Positions 1 through 13,200 of a stretch of DNA of 64,000 nt are shown piece after piece. Every line of letters starts with the position of its first letter. The first letter of the stretch is position 1. The stretch spans positions 4,673,707 through 4,737,706 of the forward strand of contig JAAOOA010000056.1 of the NCBI GenBank assembly GCA_012861695.1. The letters are read 5' to 3'. This stretch comes from Trematomus loennbergii. Lineage: Eukaryota; Chordata; Actinopteri; Perciformes; Nototheniidae. The translations under genes were made by a program, and so were the position numbers. The notes beneath the pieces are model-generated. The model saw only the letters and a list, made by a program, of their open reading frames with translations. It was not told the origin of the DNA and ran no database searches.

Positions 1-69
1 TCATGCTGATGCTGGGGAATTCTACCACCATCGAACAGTGCATGTCGTTGAATTCCTCAATGATGTATC

Positions 70-440
70 TGATTAAAAGGGAACTGTGTTGGTAGAACTT
101 ATGATAATGCTGTAGCTGAATATGACAAAAGACAATAATAGAGTGGTGCAAGGATGACATGGGCCGCCCCGGAAGTTAGCATTGCAAGGGTTCATCGAAT
201 TAAAGCAATAGGAATTCCCCATTGGATTACGGTATTTAGCAGAAAATAATCTTTGTGGCCAACACACATTTATGATACTCACAAGTTTTGTTCATCAGGA
301 TCATCTCCACATATTAACACCACCTTGTGATTTTTGAAGCGCAAATGCAATCGGCAGAAATAAAAAGATAATGCTATTAACATACATCCTGGTCACATGG
401 CTGCGCATCACCACCGCTAAGGTGAAGGCGGACTCGCATT
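70..440 (+). repeat. Interspersed repeat R1, copy 1
   Basis: Blocks GAGTGGTGCA, TAGCATTGCAAGGG, TTTATGATACTCAC, GCAATCGGCAGAAATAAAAAG and CTGGTCACATGG recur at 26468-26560 (partial), 36880-37050 (partial) and in inverted order at 49425-49575 plus 45900-46017. Class not identified. Confidence 0.65.
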
Positions 441-1293
441 TACTAGATAGTTTGGTCGATTTTTTGTTTCCAGTTTTGCATTCTTAAATAAAAAAGAAGA
501 AATGAAGTGTGGACTTTGCATTCTAGGCTGCTCATGGTGCAGTTTACAGGCCTGAACGATGTAGAAAGTGTGTACAGAGTTTGAGCGGAGTATAATTGAA
601 TGCAATAACCTGGACAATTCTATGTTCATAATCAGAGCAGTCACAGGTTTAAATGCTTGGTTCTGTGACGGGGCCTGAGGGCACTCACTCTAAGATGCAA
701 GATAAACCCTCACTTGTGCCTGTTATTATTCCCAGTCCTCTGGAACCTGAGTCCATGAAGTCATAGAAAATTAACCCTTCTAAAACAAGCAGCCATCTTG
801 CCAGGAGACACGTCTTTCTCACAGGAAATGAAACAAAGAAACAGGCTTGTGTGAACAAATATCATCCTTTTTTTACAGCAAAGTCTGCCTCCATATTTCA
901 GGGGGGTCTTTTCAAGGAGATGACAGGCTTTCTGCAGGAAATCTCTTGTACATGGATTTCACGCGGCACTCCTTGAAACAGGGATTTGGCGCTCTATCGG
1001 GCAGGAGCAATATCTGACACAAGGATGTCAAGAGTGTTCAAGACACTTCACGGCATTAGCCCTGCTTGGATATGGTATCCAAAAAACTCAGCAGTAGAAC
1101 ACTTTAAAATAAAAGCAGGATGCTGGTATTTAAACATGACAACATTGGAAATGAAATGGTTTAAGTCAGAAGATAAAGAGAAAGGCAACGCTATTTATAA
1201 AAGCTTTGTGAACATGCCGAAGCCGAAACTGGCATCAATATGCAAGTTATTAATACAGCACCTAATCCCACCATGCTTATCTACTTAGAGGGG

Positions 1294-1294
1294 T

Positions 1295-1326
<32 letters not shown>

Positions 1327-1360
1327 TGTGTGTGTGTGTGTGGTGTTGTGGTGTGTGTGT

Positions 1361-1452
<92 letters not shown>
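1294..1452 (+). repeat. (GT)n microsatellite
   Basis: Interrupted GT dinucleotide tract of about 160 bp. Long open frames across it in both strands are artefacts of the repeat. Confidence 0.98.
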
Positions 1453-1453
<1 letters not shown>

Positions 1454-1977
1454 TGTGCTTCTGTCAGCATCCATCTGAAGGCCCTGACTCACCAAGCCAA
1501 TTATCTTCTGTTGGTTCATGTCAGAGCCTCTGTGGTCGCCATTGTTTTTGCTGTAGGTTATGTAGGCTAAGGAAAGCTAAGCTATAATTTACCAATTTTC
1601 CTAAACGTCTCTTATGCAGGCTAATAGGACTGATCTGACAGATAGCTATGTTCAGCAACTCGAAACATCAGCATAAGGCTTTGGTTTCATAATTATCAGA
1701 GCCCTTGTAAGAACTCAAAATATGTTATAAATGCATAAAGGACTGGCACAGAATGATAACTGTCTTCTGAGCTGCATTCATATTTCTACCTCTGAAGTTC
1801 TGTCATATCCCAGGCTACGGCTAGCAGGAGTTCAGTATCTGTCCACAGTCATTTAGATGGCTCTGAAATATCAATGTTTTGCACATGGCTCCAGGATTTA
1901 TTAAATCCAGAGATACTCTCTGTGGTGCGATTCGCGGTTGTTGTCATAACATTTGTGTAAACTGCCTTTCATTCGTT

Positions 1978-2016
1978 CATTTAGTGGGAATGCTGATACA
2001 GCATTCCCACTAAATG
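1978..2016. repeat. Perfect 18-bp inverted repeat with 3-nt loop
   Basis: CATTTAGTGGGAATGCTG, loop ATA, then the exact complement. It sits at the edge of a repeat-like region (about 1970-2630). Confidence 0.95.
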
Positions 2017-2225
2017 TTATGCTACGGACAAAATTCTTATTATTATTCCGTCCAATTACACATTCAACATCGCAGAAACTCCGTTCAAACATCAAAACGT
2101 TCAGCTCGGTCGGGAATCGATGGCTATTACTTTTATCATTCATAACTTTCATAATTCCAGAGATACATCTCATAATACATCCCATTTTTAACATTTGAAC
2201 TTTAACATTGCGCAGCTCGCACACA

Positions 2226-2260
<35 letters not shown>
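2226..2260 (+). repeat. (CT)n microsatellite
   Basis: CT tract with one CC interruption. Confidence 0.9.
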
Positions 2261-2318
2261 GCCACACCGGTCCATGCCTCAACAGCTCTACGCCAAATCT
2301 GAAATCTCACCATATGCC

Positions 2319-2592
2319 GTTTCCATGGAAACGCATCCCTCGCCATAAAACACGATGTCCCTTTAACTCCTATGAAAATGTTCAAAAAGTGCTCAAAATT
2401 CACATGTGTGCTAACAGTCCAGCCGTGAAGACATCTACGAGACAGTTTTGAGATTTCTTCAAATGCCGTTGCCATGGCAACACAATGCTCGCCATGAAAC
2501 ACGTTTTCTCATAACTTCAGTGAAAATGCATGCAGCCATCAACGCATCTAAGCGTATTATGGGTTGTCATCAAATGCCGTTGCCATGGCGAC
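2319..2592. promoter_or_regulatory. Three palindromic RFX X-box-like sites
   Basis: GTTTCCATGGAAAC (2319-2332), GTTGCCATGGCAAC (2468-2481) and GTTGCCATGGCGAC (2579-2592) each follow ATGCC-. The second is the full palindromic X-box consensus. They may be part of a repeat unit rather than a host enhancer. Confidence 0.55.
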
Positions 2593-3063
2593 AGATCATT
2601 CACCATCAAGTTAGTTCAAAAGTTTGCAGTTCAAATATTCTGCTGCTTTTCCAAGCCTTTTTACTTTCTTTTCTTCACTCATCACACATTCAAGCCCCAG
2701 TGTTCATGTATCATTTCAATCTAAATTCTTCACTTTCTTCTTACACATTACATTTCAGCATAGCAGTTTCAGCGTCAGCTTTTCAGCATAAATCATTCCC
2801 AAGCAATTTCTTCAGGAATTGCATTCTCTAGTTCTAAATGTATTCATTGTGTTTGCATTTTTATAAAGCTTATCATTTAGTGACATACATTAAATGGGTG
2901 ACTTTGTGGCCCAGAAGCAGTCTCCCCTCATTCTCAGATGTCTGTTGGGTGTGTCGGAGCCATAAAGACATCTACTTTTTGTTTTTTAACTACTCTAATC
3001 CACTTAATGTTGACTTCAGGCAGGAGAGATGAGGTGCCTTCCTTTTAGAAATTAAAACGCTAA

Positions 3064-3065
<2 letters not shown>

Positions 3066-3128
<63 letters not shown>

Positions 3129-3142
3129 TGTGTGTGTGTGGT

Positions 3143-3214
<72 letters not shown>
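3066..3214 (+). repeat. (GT)n microsatellite
   Basis: About 150 bp of GT with three GG interruptions. Confidence 0.98.
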
Positions 3215-3217
<3 letters not shown>

Positions 3218-5926
3218 GCCACAGAGACATCTGTCAGCCCATGCAGAGCGACAGACACAGCCCAGTGGCTCCTCTAATGAGCTCACTGCTGCTGCTCTGC
3301 CGTGGGGATCCTCACACACCCCGACACATTTTTAGCAACTAATTAAGCTAAAAGTTGCCTTCTTAGAAAACAAAGTCACGATTCATATGGCCCTCAAAGA
3401 AAACTTCTTAGAGAAAAAATGATGTGCAATCTTTCCTCCTCATCCTTTCTTAGCATTTGGACCCAGTCTGTGTGTCTTCCTGTCACCTGTCTTAGGTACG
3501 CAATGTCAAAATCATCAACACAATCTAGTTAACACCTTTTAAACCAACTTTATTCCAACTCATTACGACAGATTTTACTTTCGTTTTTTGAATTTCTCGT
3601 CAATTGACCCTTATTTACACAAAATTAGGCATCATAGTTAAATCAAATGAATTCAGAAATGTCGCCTTTTTTCAGATAAGACGGATCCAACTTGATGATT
3701 TACCACAGAAGTGTCAAATGTAGTTTTATGTTTTCAAACCATTTGAACTGTTTTAAGGGCAGCACATATTGACACTAGATGCTATATTTAAGTAAAACAC
3801 GCATAATTCAATGGAAGTAGTGATCATTCATTTTTCTTGCCTAGTATGGAACCATGCGTGTCAGTGCAGAGCCGTTTTACCACGTATCATGTGAATGCAG
3901 CTTGACAGTCTCAAATACATTTCTGCACACAAAAATACATTTATTTGCAATATTTTGAACTTCATCAGGCAAAATGCATGTCACCCCAACTCCAAATAAG
4001 CTGAGTCCTCCCCTCCCATACAGTTCTTGACTTTACGCTGACCGCAATTCAAACGTCTATCAGCAGAACCGAGCCATGCTGTCAGCATCAGCTCCGTCAC
4101 CTGTCCAGCAGCCAGCTGCTCCTCCTGTGATAAGGCTACCGTTTATTTTGGGATGGAAATTCTTGCCTCAATCTGGCTCAGCCTCGCTGTGTCTGCTCAC
4201 AGACTGCACCCCGATGCCTCGCTGTCAATCAGGCAGACAAGGCTCTATTAGAGTTACAGAGTAAGCTGTATGTGATTGGAAACCTCAGTCAGAATTGGAC
4301 AACAAAGAAACCTCAAAATAGGAAAACATCTGCTTAAGCAATGAAAGTTACTGAAGAATGGTGGTAAACTTCAAACAATTAAAAGACTGATAATATACTC
4401 AGAAAATACATTTAGTATTTAAATAATCACAAAGGACTTAATGAACAACCTGACTGAATGCAGCAATCCTGTTTCCTAATTTCCAGAAGTGTTATAGCCA
4501 CCTTCATATTCTTATTTGCCTCGTCCTCCTCATTTCAAATGAATCAGTGTCAGGCAGCGTCTAAATGACTGACTCAAACACAATGGTCACGACACCATTA
4601 GGATAAACAAAGCTTGCTTTATTTCCCGGCAGCAGGCGGACACTTTCCTCCCCAGCCTCTCTGTGAAGTGCAGTGTGAAAACAGCTGTCTGAAAGCAGCC
4701 AAGGATGGACAGCCGCACCAAGGGGAGGGGGGGGGGGCTGTGCACTGAGAGGGATGGGGACAAAATGCAGACTGCCAATGCAGAACACACACTGAAAACA
4801 CAACTGTCAAAACAGAAACACAACGGCTGAAGGGATTGTGATTTGCTTTTAGGATTTGAGTTTTCTCTGCTGCCGTTGAGTTCTTCTCTTCAGGGCCACC
4901 GTACATTCTGGACATCTTGTTGCTCTTCCTTGCCGAGGTGTTTCAATCCTGGTTGTAATAAGAGGTTTCGATCCATCATGCACGGTGACATTATCTGCTT
5001 GCAGGACACCAGCCCTCAGGGCCAAGACCCTCTGATGGGCCGTCTCATGGTTTAATTGAAACCGCAAAATTGTAATTTTCTTTTGGCTCAAATGCTGAAC
5101 CAGATCAAAATGGCTTAGGAGAAATGTACTGCTGGGATATTCTGTTGAGTGTTTCACTGCAGCTTGTGGAGGAATTAGTAAAGGCCTGACCAATGGAGAA
5201 TGGTCAGACAGAAGGAAAACACTTTAATGTAACGGTTGGGGTGGTTCGTCTTTATAGGATTATTTTTGCATCTGTCCAGAAAATGCAATTTGCTAAATAA
5301 TAAATGCCAATAGTGGAACACAGCCGTACACTAACTGCTCTGCACCAAACTACCTGCTGAACATTTCATTTTTTTATACTTCATTTTTTTAGGGTGGGTG
5401 AACTCAAATGTTTGTAATGGAATCATATTTGGTGCAGGCATAATAACAGAAGTCCCTATTTCAAAAACTGGGCGAATCCTCAGATAAAAAACAGCATAAG
5501 CCAAAAAGTGAAAACAGTCTTCAGTGACCGATCTGGTTTGATTCACCCAGTCCTGCATGGTGCTGTGGTCCTTCATATTAATAAATGATCAATTGTAAAA
5601 CCTAACTGCTGAACATCGTGGAGCCTTTAGTGAGCCAGGTATTTACTAATGAATGATAATGTGTGCTGCCACATCTCCTTCATCAGGTGATCAAATGTCA
5701 GTGTTTCAAATCTATTAATGCAGCTTTATTCAGTAAGATAAAAAATAGTAATATTGCGAGAGCCTGGACTGACATGACTCATATGAACTGTTATCACTTC
5801 CAAAGAATACAATATCCATTACAATATAATTGGGCTTTCAAATAACTCCAAAGTTGACACACTGTGTCATTATTAGACAACGCCAATGCCATTATGTTAA
5901 CAGTGCAAAAGACTACGTTTTGTGGT
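3215..5926. other. Intergenic stretch without recognised genes
   Basis: No open frame here has a recognisable domain. A G-run at about 4729-4737 is present. Nothing else was supported. Confidence 0.6.
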
Positions 5927-5934
5927 GAAAGGTT

Positions 5935-6309
5935 CATGGGCGGTTCTAGGGGGGGCAACAGGGGGCAGTGCCCCTGTAACTGAGCTTGGACCCCCCTGTG
6001 GCCCCCCTCCAAAAGAGGTGCAGTAAAGACTGTGTTGTGGAAAAAACTGGATTTCTTTGTTTAATTTGAATAATATAATAAATAAAATTGTAACTTAGAC
6101 ATTGAGTAATATTATGTTACTAAAACAAACACCAATAGTCATATTCATATTTTTTTGTGGCTGTGACTATACTGAATAAAATGTTATAAATCTCGAGCAC
6201 GTTTCGTATTGTAACACAGTCTCTGTGTTTTGTTGCGCATTAAATGTGCTCCTCTAATAACTGGCCCCAGAGCGGCCCCCCCAGTAACATTTGTATTGAA
6301 CCGCTACTG
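5935..6309. mobile_element. Small non-autonomous hAT
   Basis: The ends CATGGGCGGTTC and GAACCGCTACTG are imperfect inverted repeats flanked by GAAAGGTT (5927-5934) and GGAAGGTT (6310-6317), a 7/8 match duplication. The interior is GC-rich at the edges and AT-rich in the middle, with no gene. Confidence 0.75.
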
Positions 6310-6317
6310 GGAAGGTT

Positions 6318-7061
6318 CAAACTAAATCAAAGGACTTTCACCCAGGATACGGATTTTGTGTCCGATATCAAACTAAAAGTCAACACAAATTTGTCTGTGC
6401 TTGTGTTATTTCCCGCAGGTTTAGTCAGGTGTGAGGCCGCCTGTCATCAGTTGATCAGCCTGTGAAGCAGAGAGCTCCCTCCAGTGGACACTCTGTGTAC
6501 TGCACCCTCCGTGTCCAGTGTGTGTCTCTCTTTGAACCACAGAGGACTACAGTCAGTCATACAGTGGTAGCAGAGGAGTATACAGAGGAGGTGAGTATTT
6601 AAGGCCAATAAAGACGATGGATGGTCTCTATATAAATGATTGAATAAAGGTGGATGAACCTCATCTGCATCTGAGGCTCCACAGTGTCTGCCGCTCAGAT
6701 GAAGGCAGTAACTGTGATCTCTGGTGGGGAGGGTCAGCTGGTGTTGTGAATCAGGCCGCTGAAGCGTCACACACGGCTTCTTCACAACCCCAGGGACCCT
6801 CCCTACTACTTCCTGCTGGGATGTCTGAAGATCAGAAGATAGCCAACAATTTTTGCAATTGCTCATGTGCCGGGTCTCGACAAATGTTTGAGTGGTTAAT
6901 ACATGTCTCATAACGAAAGGAACAACGTTGGTGACTTTGTCTCATTATTGTAACACTCATCAAGGGACATTTTCACACTCTTCTCTATAATAAAAAAACG
7001 ATACACAGATGTTGCATTGTACAGCTTTTACTACATCATACACACATGTACAGTACAGTCT
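6318..7061. other. Intergenic stretch downstream of cndp1
   Basis: No recognised gene. Short frames on both strands (for example 6447-6911) are mutual shadows without domains. Confidence 0.5.
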
Positions 7062-7152
<91 letters not shown>

Positions 7153-7153
7153 G
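7062..7153 (+). repeat. (GATA)n microsatellite
   Basis: About 23 uninterrupted GATA units, 146 bp beyond the cndp1 stop, so it may lie in the cndp1 3' UTR. Confidence 0.98.
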
Positions 7154-7298
7154 GAGATAAATAAGAGTTTGGCAACACACAGACAAATGTATGATAGAAA
7201 TATAATGGGTACGTTGGCACATAAACCCAGGCTTGTGTCAGGGTGGTGGATTCATGGTTAGCTGGAATGTATTAGGAGGCTTTTAATTCAATGAAGCA

Positions 7299-10200
7299 TC
7301 ACACACTGGTCTTCTGAATCTGGGATACTTCATTCAAGTAGGAGATGAATAACTTGGTTCCTTCAATATAGTTGTACCTGAGAGAAGAAAGGAAAGAAAT
7401 GGTTAAACACCTGAATTGTTTCAGCTGTGAATCAGACAGTTGGAAAGGAAATCGATTACATTTTGAACCACATTCAAGTTCAAGCTCAGGTTCTAAAACA
7501 TCCACCACTATCTACAGCAACACCCTAATACCAACACTTTAGAGGTGAAACATTCACCCTGACATTGTGAAAGCATTTCAGCCCTCTTTTGTGATCTTTT
7601 GTCGTATTTGTATTGACATTAGATTCATGTTATCCTTATGAATGTGTTGAACATATCCTGGAATATAATATAAGGTTTAAGGATTATGTAAGAGATGATA
7701 AGACTGCGTGAGCCCTGGGTTATACTCCTGCCGATTGCCTTCTGAATAAATCCCTGCAGCTGGTGTTGTTTTACAGTAACCCTCCAATAGACTGATTTAG
7801 AGCTTACTGTGAATGAATTGGAAATAAAATAAATTGTGGTAAACCAATGGAGTCAAACCTGCTCATTTTCTCATTCTGGGAGTGCATCCCATCATCAAAG
7901 CCTCCGATGGGCATCATGATGATGCTTTTCCCCAAAACGTCCTGGAAGGTCCTGGCGATGGGGATGGTCCCCCCTTCTCGTATCAGGTCAGCATCCATGT
8001 CAAAAACTGGAGAAGATGTATATTTTAAATCACAGTGTTTTTATCAGGTATCAACAATAAAGGTAATCCAAAATGAATAAAAGACAAGCCAAAAGCAATA
8101 ACACCCTATTTGTTTTATTAGCTCATTTGATACATTCAGTGTTTGGATATCATTTTCTCTTTCTCCTCTGCTTAAGAAACTTTTAACCCTTAAGTCCTCT
8201 CTACTCCTTGCAGGGCTAAGATGCTTTCTGAATTACTTATCCTTACCATGATCTAGTTTTATTTGTAAGGGGAAAGTCTTACAAATAACTAAGAACAACT
8301 AACAAGATTGAGTTTATAGAATATATATCTGGTGAGAAATCTTGGGTCTGTAAAGATTCACATTTAGAGGATTCTGGTGCGGTGTGAGGTGTGAATGTCA
8401 GGTGGTCGTGGGGGGTGTTCTGTACCTCTCTTGATAGCGATCTTCCCCGCCTCATAAAGAGGATGCTGAGTGTCAGCCAGCCAGGGCTTGGCCCCGATCA
8501 CCATGGTGACCTTCAGCTTATTGGGACTCTTCCTCTTGGCAAACACTGAGTGAAGGTAGTCTGTTACCTAAAGTATCCAATCAACAAGATAACAGCAGAG
8601 ATATTTATGAAAAGAAAGTATGCGTTTTCTCTCAAAAAAGACATCATTAGACATCAGAGCATGTACCTGTTTTTTCACCATAGCAGGGTCCATGTCTGGG
8701 ACTTGTCTGATGGAGAACTTAGCAGTAACTTTAGCCGGGATGACAGTCTTTGTGCCGGGGTCCGAGAAGGCCCCCTCTATGCCGTGGATGGTGACAGTGG
8801 GGTAGCGCCACCTGTGTGCCAGCAGGTCAACCTGCAGGAGACATACCATGATAATCCCTTTTCTTGTTGTGTCCAGCTTGCTTTTAGGATTTTATAACGA
8901 CATTCAGAATCAGAATCAGACTACCTTGATTTGACCCATAGAGGGGAAATGTACATTTGTTACAGCAGAAAAGAGCCAAAGACACCTTAATATGAACTAA
9001 TAAGCATGCATAAAAAAACATTAAAGAAAATAACACAATTTACAAAATACACATCCTGTAACAGTGCATAATTATAGCAGCAATCAACGATCTGCTATGC
9101 AGGCTTGGGGATTAACGGATTACATGTAATGTTATCAGAATACAGAAAAAAAACTGTATTTCATTAGTTACATAAAGAATAGGAATAGTAATTGTAAGTA
9201 ATAGTAAAACACAAGGTGTATTTGTAACAGAATACATTTCGAAAGTAATCCTGCTGTTTTCAGGTTTGCATTGTTAGCTGCTAGCCGCTGGCCCAGCTAT
9301 GTCCGTGTTATGAGCTGTGGAGCCAATCAGACCCAGACACAATCATATGCTCTAAATGTCAAATTAGGCCCTTTAAAGTAGTATAATTTAACAATGTTCA
9401 AGATTGAGCTCTTACCTTATTGCTGTACATGAGCTGGCTGACACCGATCTTGTTCTTGTAGTCCTCAACGTCAAACTGGATGTCCTGATACCTTTTCCAT
9501 TCCTCATCAGAAAGGGGAGCCACAGCCTCCCTGATCCCAGGAATCAGGATCTTTCCACTGGGACTGATCAGTGTGTCTGAAACCAGGAATTACAAAATAC
9601 ATTTGTTGTGGTTTTAAATAATCTCACACTGTATGGAGCTTAGAGAAGGGAGCTGGGATGGATTTACTATAACATCTCCTAAACTACACACTAAACAATT
9701 GAACATATTTCTGAAAAATGTATTTGATCTTCTAATAATGTAATGTTACATCGTGAATAAGGGGCTGATAATACTTGTGTTGAATATTATGTTTTATAAA
9801 ACAGGTAGTTCTGACGAGGGAATTTGATTGGACATGAGGCATTCCGTGAGTGCTGTACAACATCATTAGGACTTTTAATGATACGCATCACTTTGCTGTA
9901 CAGACATTGTTGCAAAGCCTTAGGTTTTCACACAACACATGTTAGGAATGGCTCTCAAAAGAGGAAGGAGTAAGTAAAGAAGCCTGAATAATAGAGTGCA
10001 AAACTCCAAGGGGTTTTCATTGGTGCCATTGTGCCAGATTTGATTGATTTAAAATTACAGTTAAAATTTACCAGCCTCTGAATTGCGAATAGCTATTAGC
10101 ATTATATTAGCGCAGGATGCTCTCAATTAGCATTAAGGATATACAGGTTAACTGAAAAGCGATAGCTATTATTTATACACCTCTTCTTAGTCTCTAGAGT

Positions 10201-13200
10201 TTGGGTAACTGGCATATTGCTAAGGCCCTACTGATGCAGGTAAGTGTCTTATCTTCCTGTCAGCGAATGAATGAATAAGTGAATGAATAGATGAATGTGT
10301 AACACTTACCAAGAATGCCAATGAGGTCAGTCATTGGTTCAATCACAGTGCCTCCATAAACACCCGAATGTAAGTCTTGTTTAGGTCCTTCAACCTGCAC
10401 ACATGAAAGAGCTCAGTGACACTCAGGTTTAGAGTGTGTGTATGACTGGAGAATTAGAATCAACGTTTTTTAAAACAATAAATTGTCGTTTAAGAATTTG
10501 ATGTTTCAGTTTGTCTTTGTGTTTTGAGTGTATGCATAAAAAACCTCAGCAAAGAAGTAGCAGTTCCCTCTGGTGCCGTAGGTGAGGGCGGGCCGCCGGC
10601 TGAGCCAGCCGCAGTCTGAGATGATGATGTAATCCACGTCAGAGAAGAAGGTGTCTCTCTGAGCCAGGATCATGGCGTCCAGGCCGTTAGACCCCGTCTC
10701 CTCCATACCCTCGATGACAAACTTCACATTCACTGGCAGCTCCTGGTGGACAGAAAGGAGGACGGTGTTTTACTCGAGTCAAAGAGTCTGCTCACAGAAG
10801 GATTTCAAGAAAGAGATATCTTTTAGTTCTTTGTCCTTTAAGGTCACATTGCCTCTGCAGCGCCCACATTGGATTCTTTTATCTGAAGCATTCAAAACTA
10901 TAACAGTGTTTGCAGACTGTCTCACCATATTGAGGGCCTGATAAGCCCCCACTGCATGGATCCAGGCTAGCACTGGGGCCTTGTTGTCTGATGCTCCTCT
11001 TCCATAAAGATGACCTGAAAGGGAAAAGAGTCATTATATACATCGATTAATATATTCGATCAGTCATTTGGATTATTCTGGACATTGTGACACTTTCCAG
11101 TTTATTCATTTTTAACACTGGTACAAAAAGTCCTTATTCGTCTCTAATAACTACGTCAGTCAAACCCTCATTTGTACTGATCCTCACTGAGCTATCAGGT
11201 TTAGTTATTATGATTGTGATATGAAATAAAAACTGAAAAGAAAGTTAAGATCTACTTTACTTTAATTTCCCCTTAACTGGTGTTAAGTTTGGCACATTAT
11301 TATTATTTAATCTTCTCAGTATTACGTGTGTGTGTCAGCTTGTTTCAGTTCCTAATTGATCTATATTATAGGCTGTGTCTATACTGAATACAAATATTCA
11401 AACGCAATGCACCGCCATTCCATCAGGATGAATATTTGAGATGTTTTGAGCATTGTTTTATACTAGCCTAAGCTGAAGTGTTTCGTAACTTTGTGAACGT
11501 TGAAGACCTTGGATTTAAAATGAAGTTTGCTATCACTGCATTCATTGGGGACAAAACGGCTTAAAGGCTGTTACCGTTGATGTCAGTCAGGTTGTAGGGA
11601 TCCGTTGCCCAGCCGTCCTCTAGCTTGGCTGGCTGGACGTCCACATGACCATACACACACACTGTGTGTTTGTTTACGTCAGTGCCAAACTGGGCAGTCA
11701 CCACTTTAGGCAGCAGCAGCGTCTGTCCGTCAGGAAGCTGCACACAGGAGGGAGAGTTACTGATAGCCCCTCATCTTGTTCTCTCTTCTCAGGAGCTTTG
11801 CAACAGTAACGTCTACCACCTGACCAGTACTGATAAACACACAATGCACAATGTCAACCTGTTTATACATTTATTAACCCTCCTGTTGTCTTCGGGTCAA
11901 ATCTGACCGATTTACTACTTTCATCAATCATAACTTTTTTGTTTTACATTTGATTGCATTAAGGCTTTATGATATCCTTCACAGAAGACATTTGAACATA
12001 TAAAATGGCTGATCACCACTTTCATGAATTTTGGATGATTTAGTCAACTTTGTAACACCCATGGTGTTCCCGGTCAAAAATGAGGCCATAAAGAAAAGGA
12101 ATTAGTAACCATCCGGATCAGATCAAACACACACACAAACACCCACACACCACACACTCTAGATGTGTCCCCCCCCCCCCCCTTATGTGCCCATCCCCCA
12201 CATGGATCACACCTGGCACACGCAATACATGTTCAGTGTCTATTCTTTGTATATTTATTGCAGTCTTTCATGTATACCAGTAGTCTGATACAATATTTAC
12301 AGTTTGAAAGGGTGTTAAATTAAATTTAGTGATGATTAATGGTGTTTGTGTTAATGTAATAGCAGTTAAAACAGGACCGGTCAAATTTGACCGCGAACAC
12401 CAAAGTAAGGGGGGAAAACCAAGACAATAGGAGGGTTAAATATCAAAGACATTTCAATGATCTGCAGAGTGTGTCATGTATAATCAAGGGATAATGTGCA
12501 GCGAGCAGGTCATAAATGAGAAAATACGTTTTCTTGTTCTTGTTCTCTTTTTTCTCTTTACTGGGGACCGTTTAGCCCTCATGTATGAAACGTTTTGTGG
12601 TCTTCACAAATAAAAAGGAATATTCAAAAAGTATTCCAAGTATGGGATGTTTTTTCCTGTCATGTGTCTCATCAGTAATTAGGAGGTGGATTTAGTCCAC
12701 TGCCTTTCGGACCCAGCAGATCATTTGCCTCTGACTCAAGTCTGTATGAAATACTGAATATCTTTTAGCCAATTAGGGTGATTATTATATGCTATGCTCT
12801 TATGTCTCAGTATCACAGCACTTATTAAAATAAACTTCTAGGGGCCAAGAGAGAAGGCCTGTCACTGACCTCTTGTTCCCCGATATCAACCAGTTCCACT
12901 GTCCCTCCCATCAGCCTCAGCTTCTGAGCCACCAGCTCCATCATGCAATGCAGGTCTTTCCTCCTCATCACGTTGCTGGAGTCGCTTTCAATTGCAACCC
13001 AGTCCCGCAGAGTCTAAAACACAAACATACAGACACACACATTCAGAACATGAGCAAAGATGATCAGATTCTGTTCCTGTTTCTTTTTATTTCTTTTGAC
13101 TTAGTAAGGAAAACACTGAAAAAGGTCTCACTTAGAGAATAGTTATTGTAACTACAGTAGCTGGATTAAATGAGTATATAGGAACAGGTACCTGATGTTC

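Noticed and set aside
1478..1500. A second copy of the AAGGCCCTGACACACC Harbinger MITE, from AAGGCCCTGACTCACCAAGCC
   Set aside because: Only one end-like match was found, with no partner terminus or TAA duplication.
1240..1587. Long Cys/Val or Thr/His open frames over GT repeats (also 2990-3342, 18203-18460, 52321-52587)
   Set aside because: They are translations of dinucleotide repeats, present in several frames and both strands, with no domain.
7282..7287. ATTAAA as the cndp1 poly(A) signal
   Set aside because: It lies only about 12 bases past the stop codon on the minus strand; too close to be convincing, and no better hexamer was settled on.
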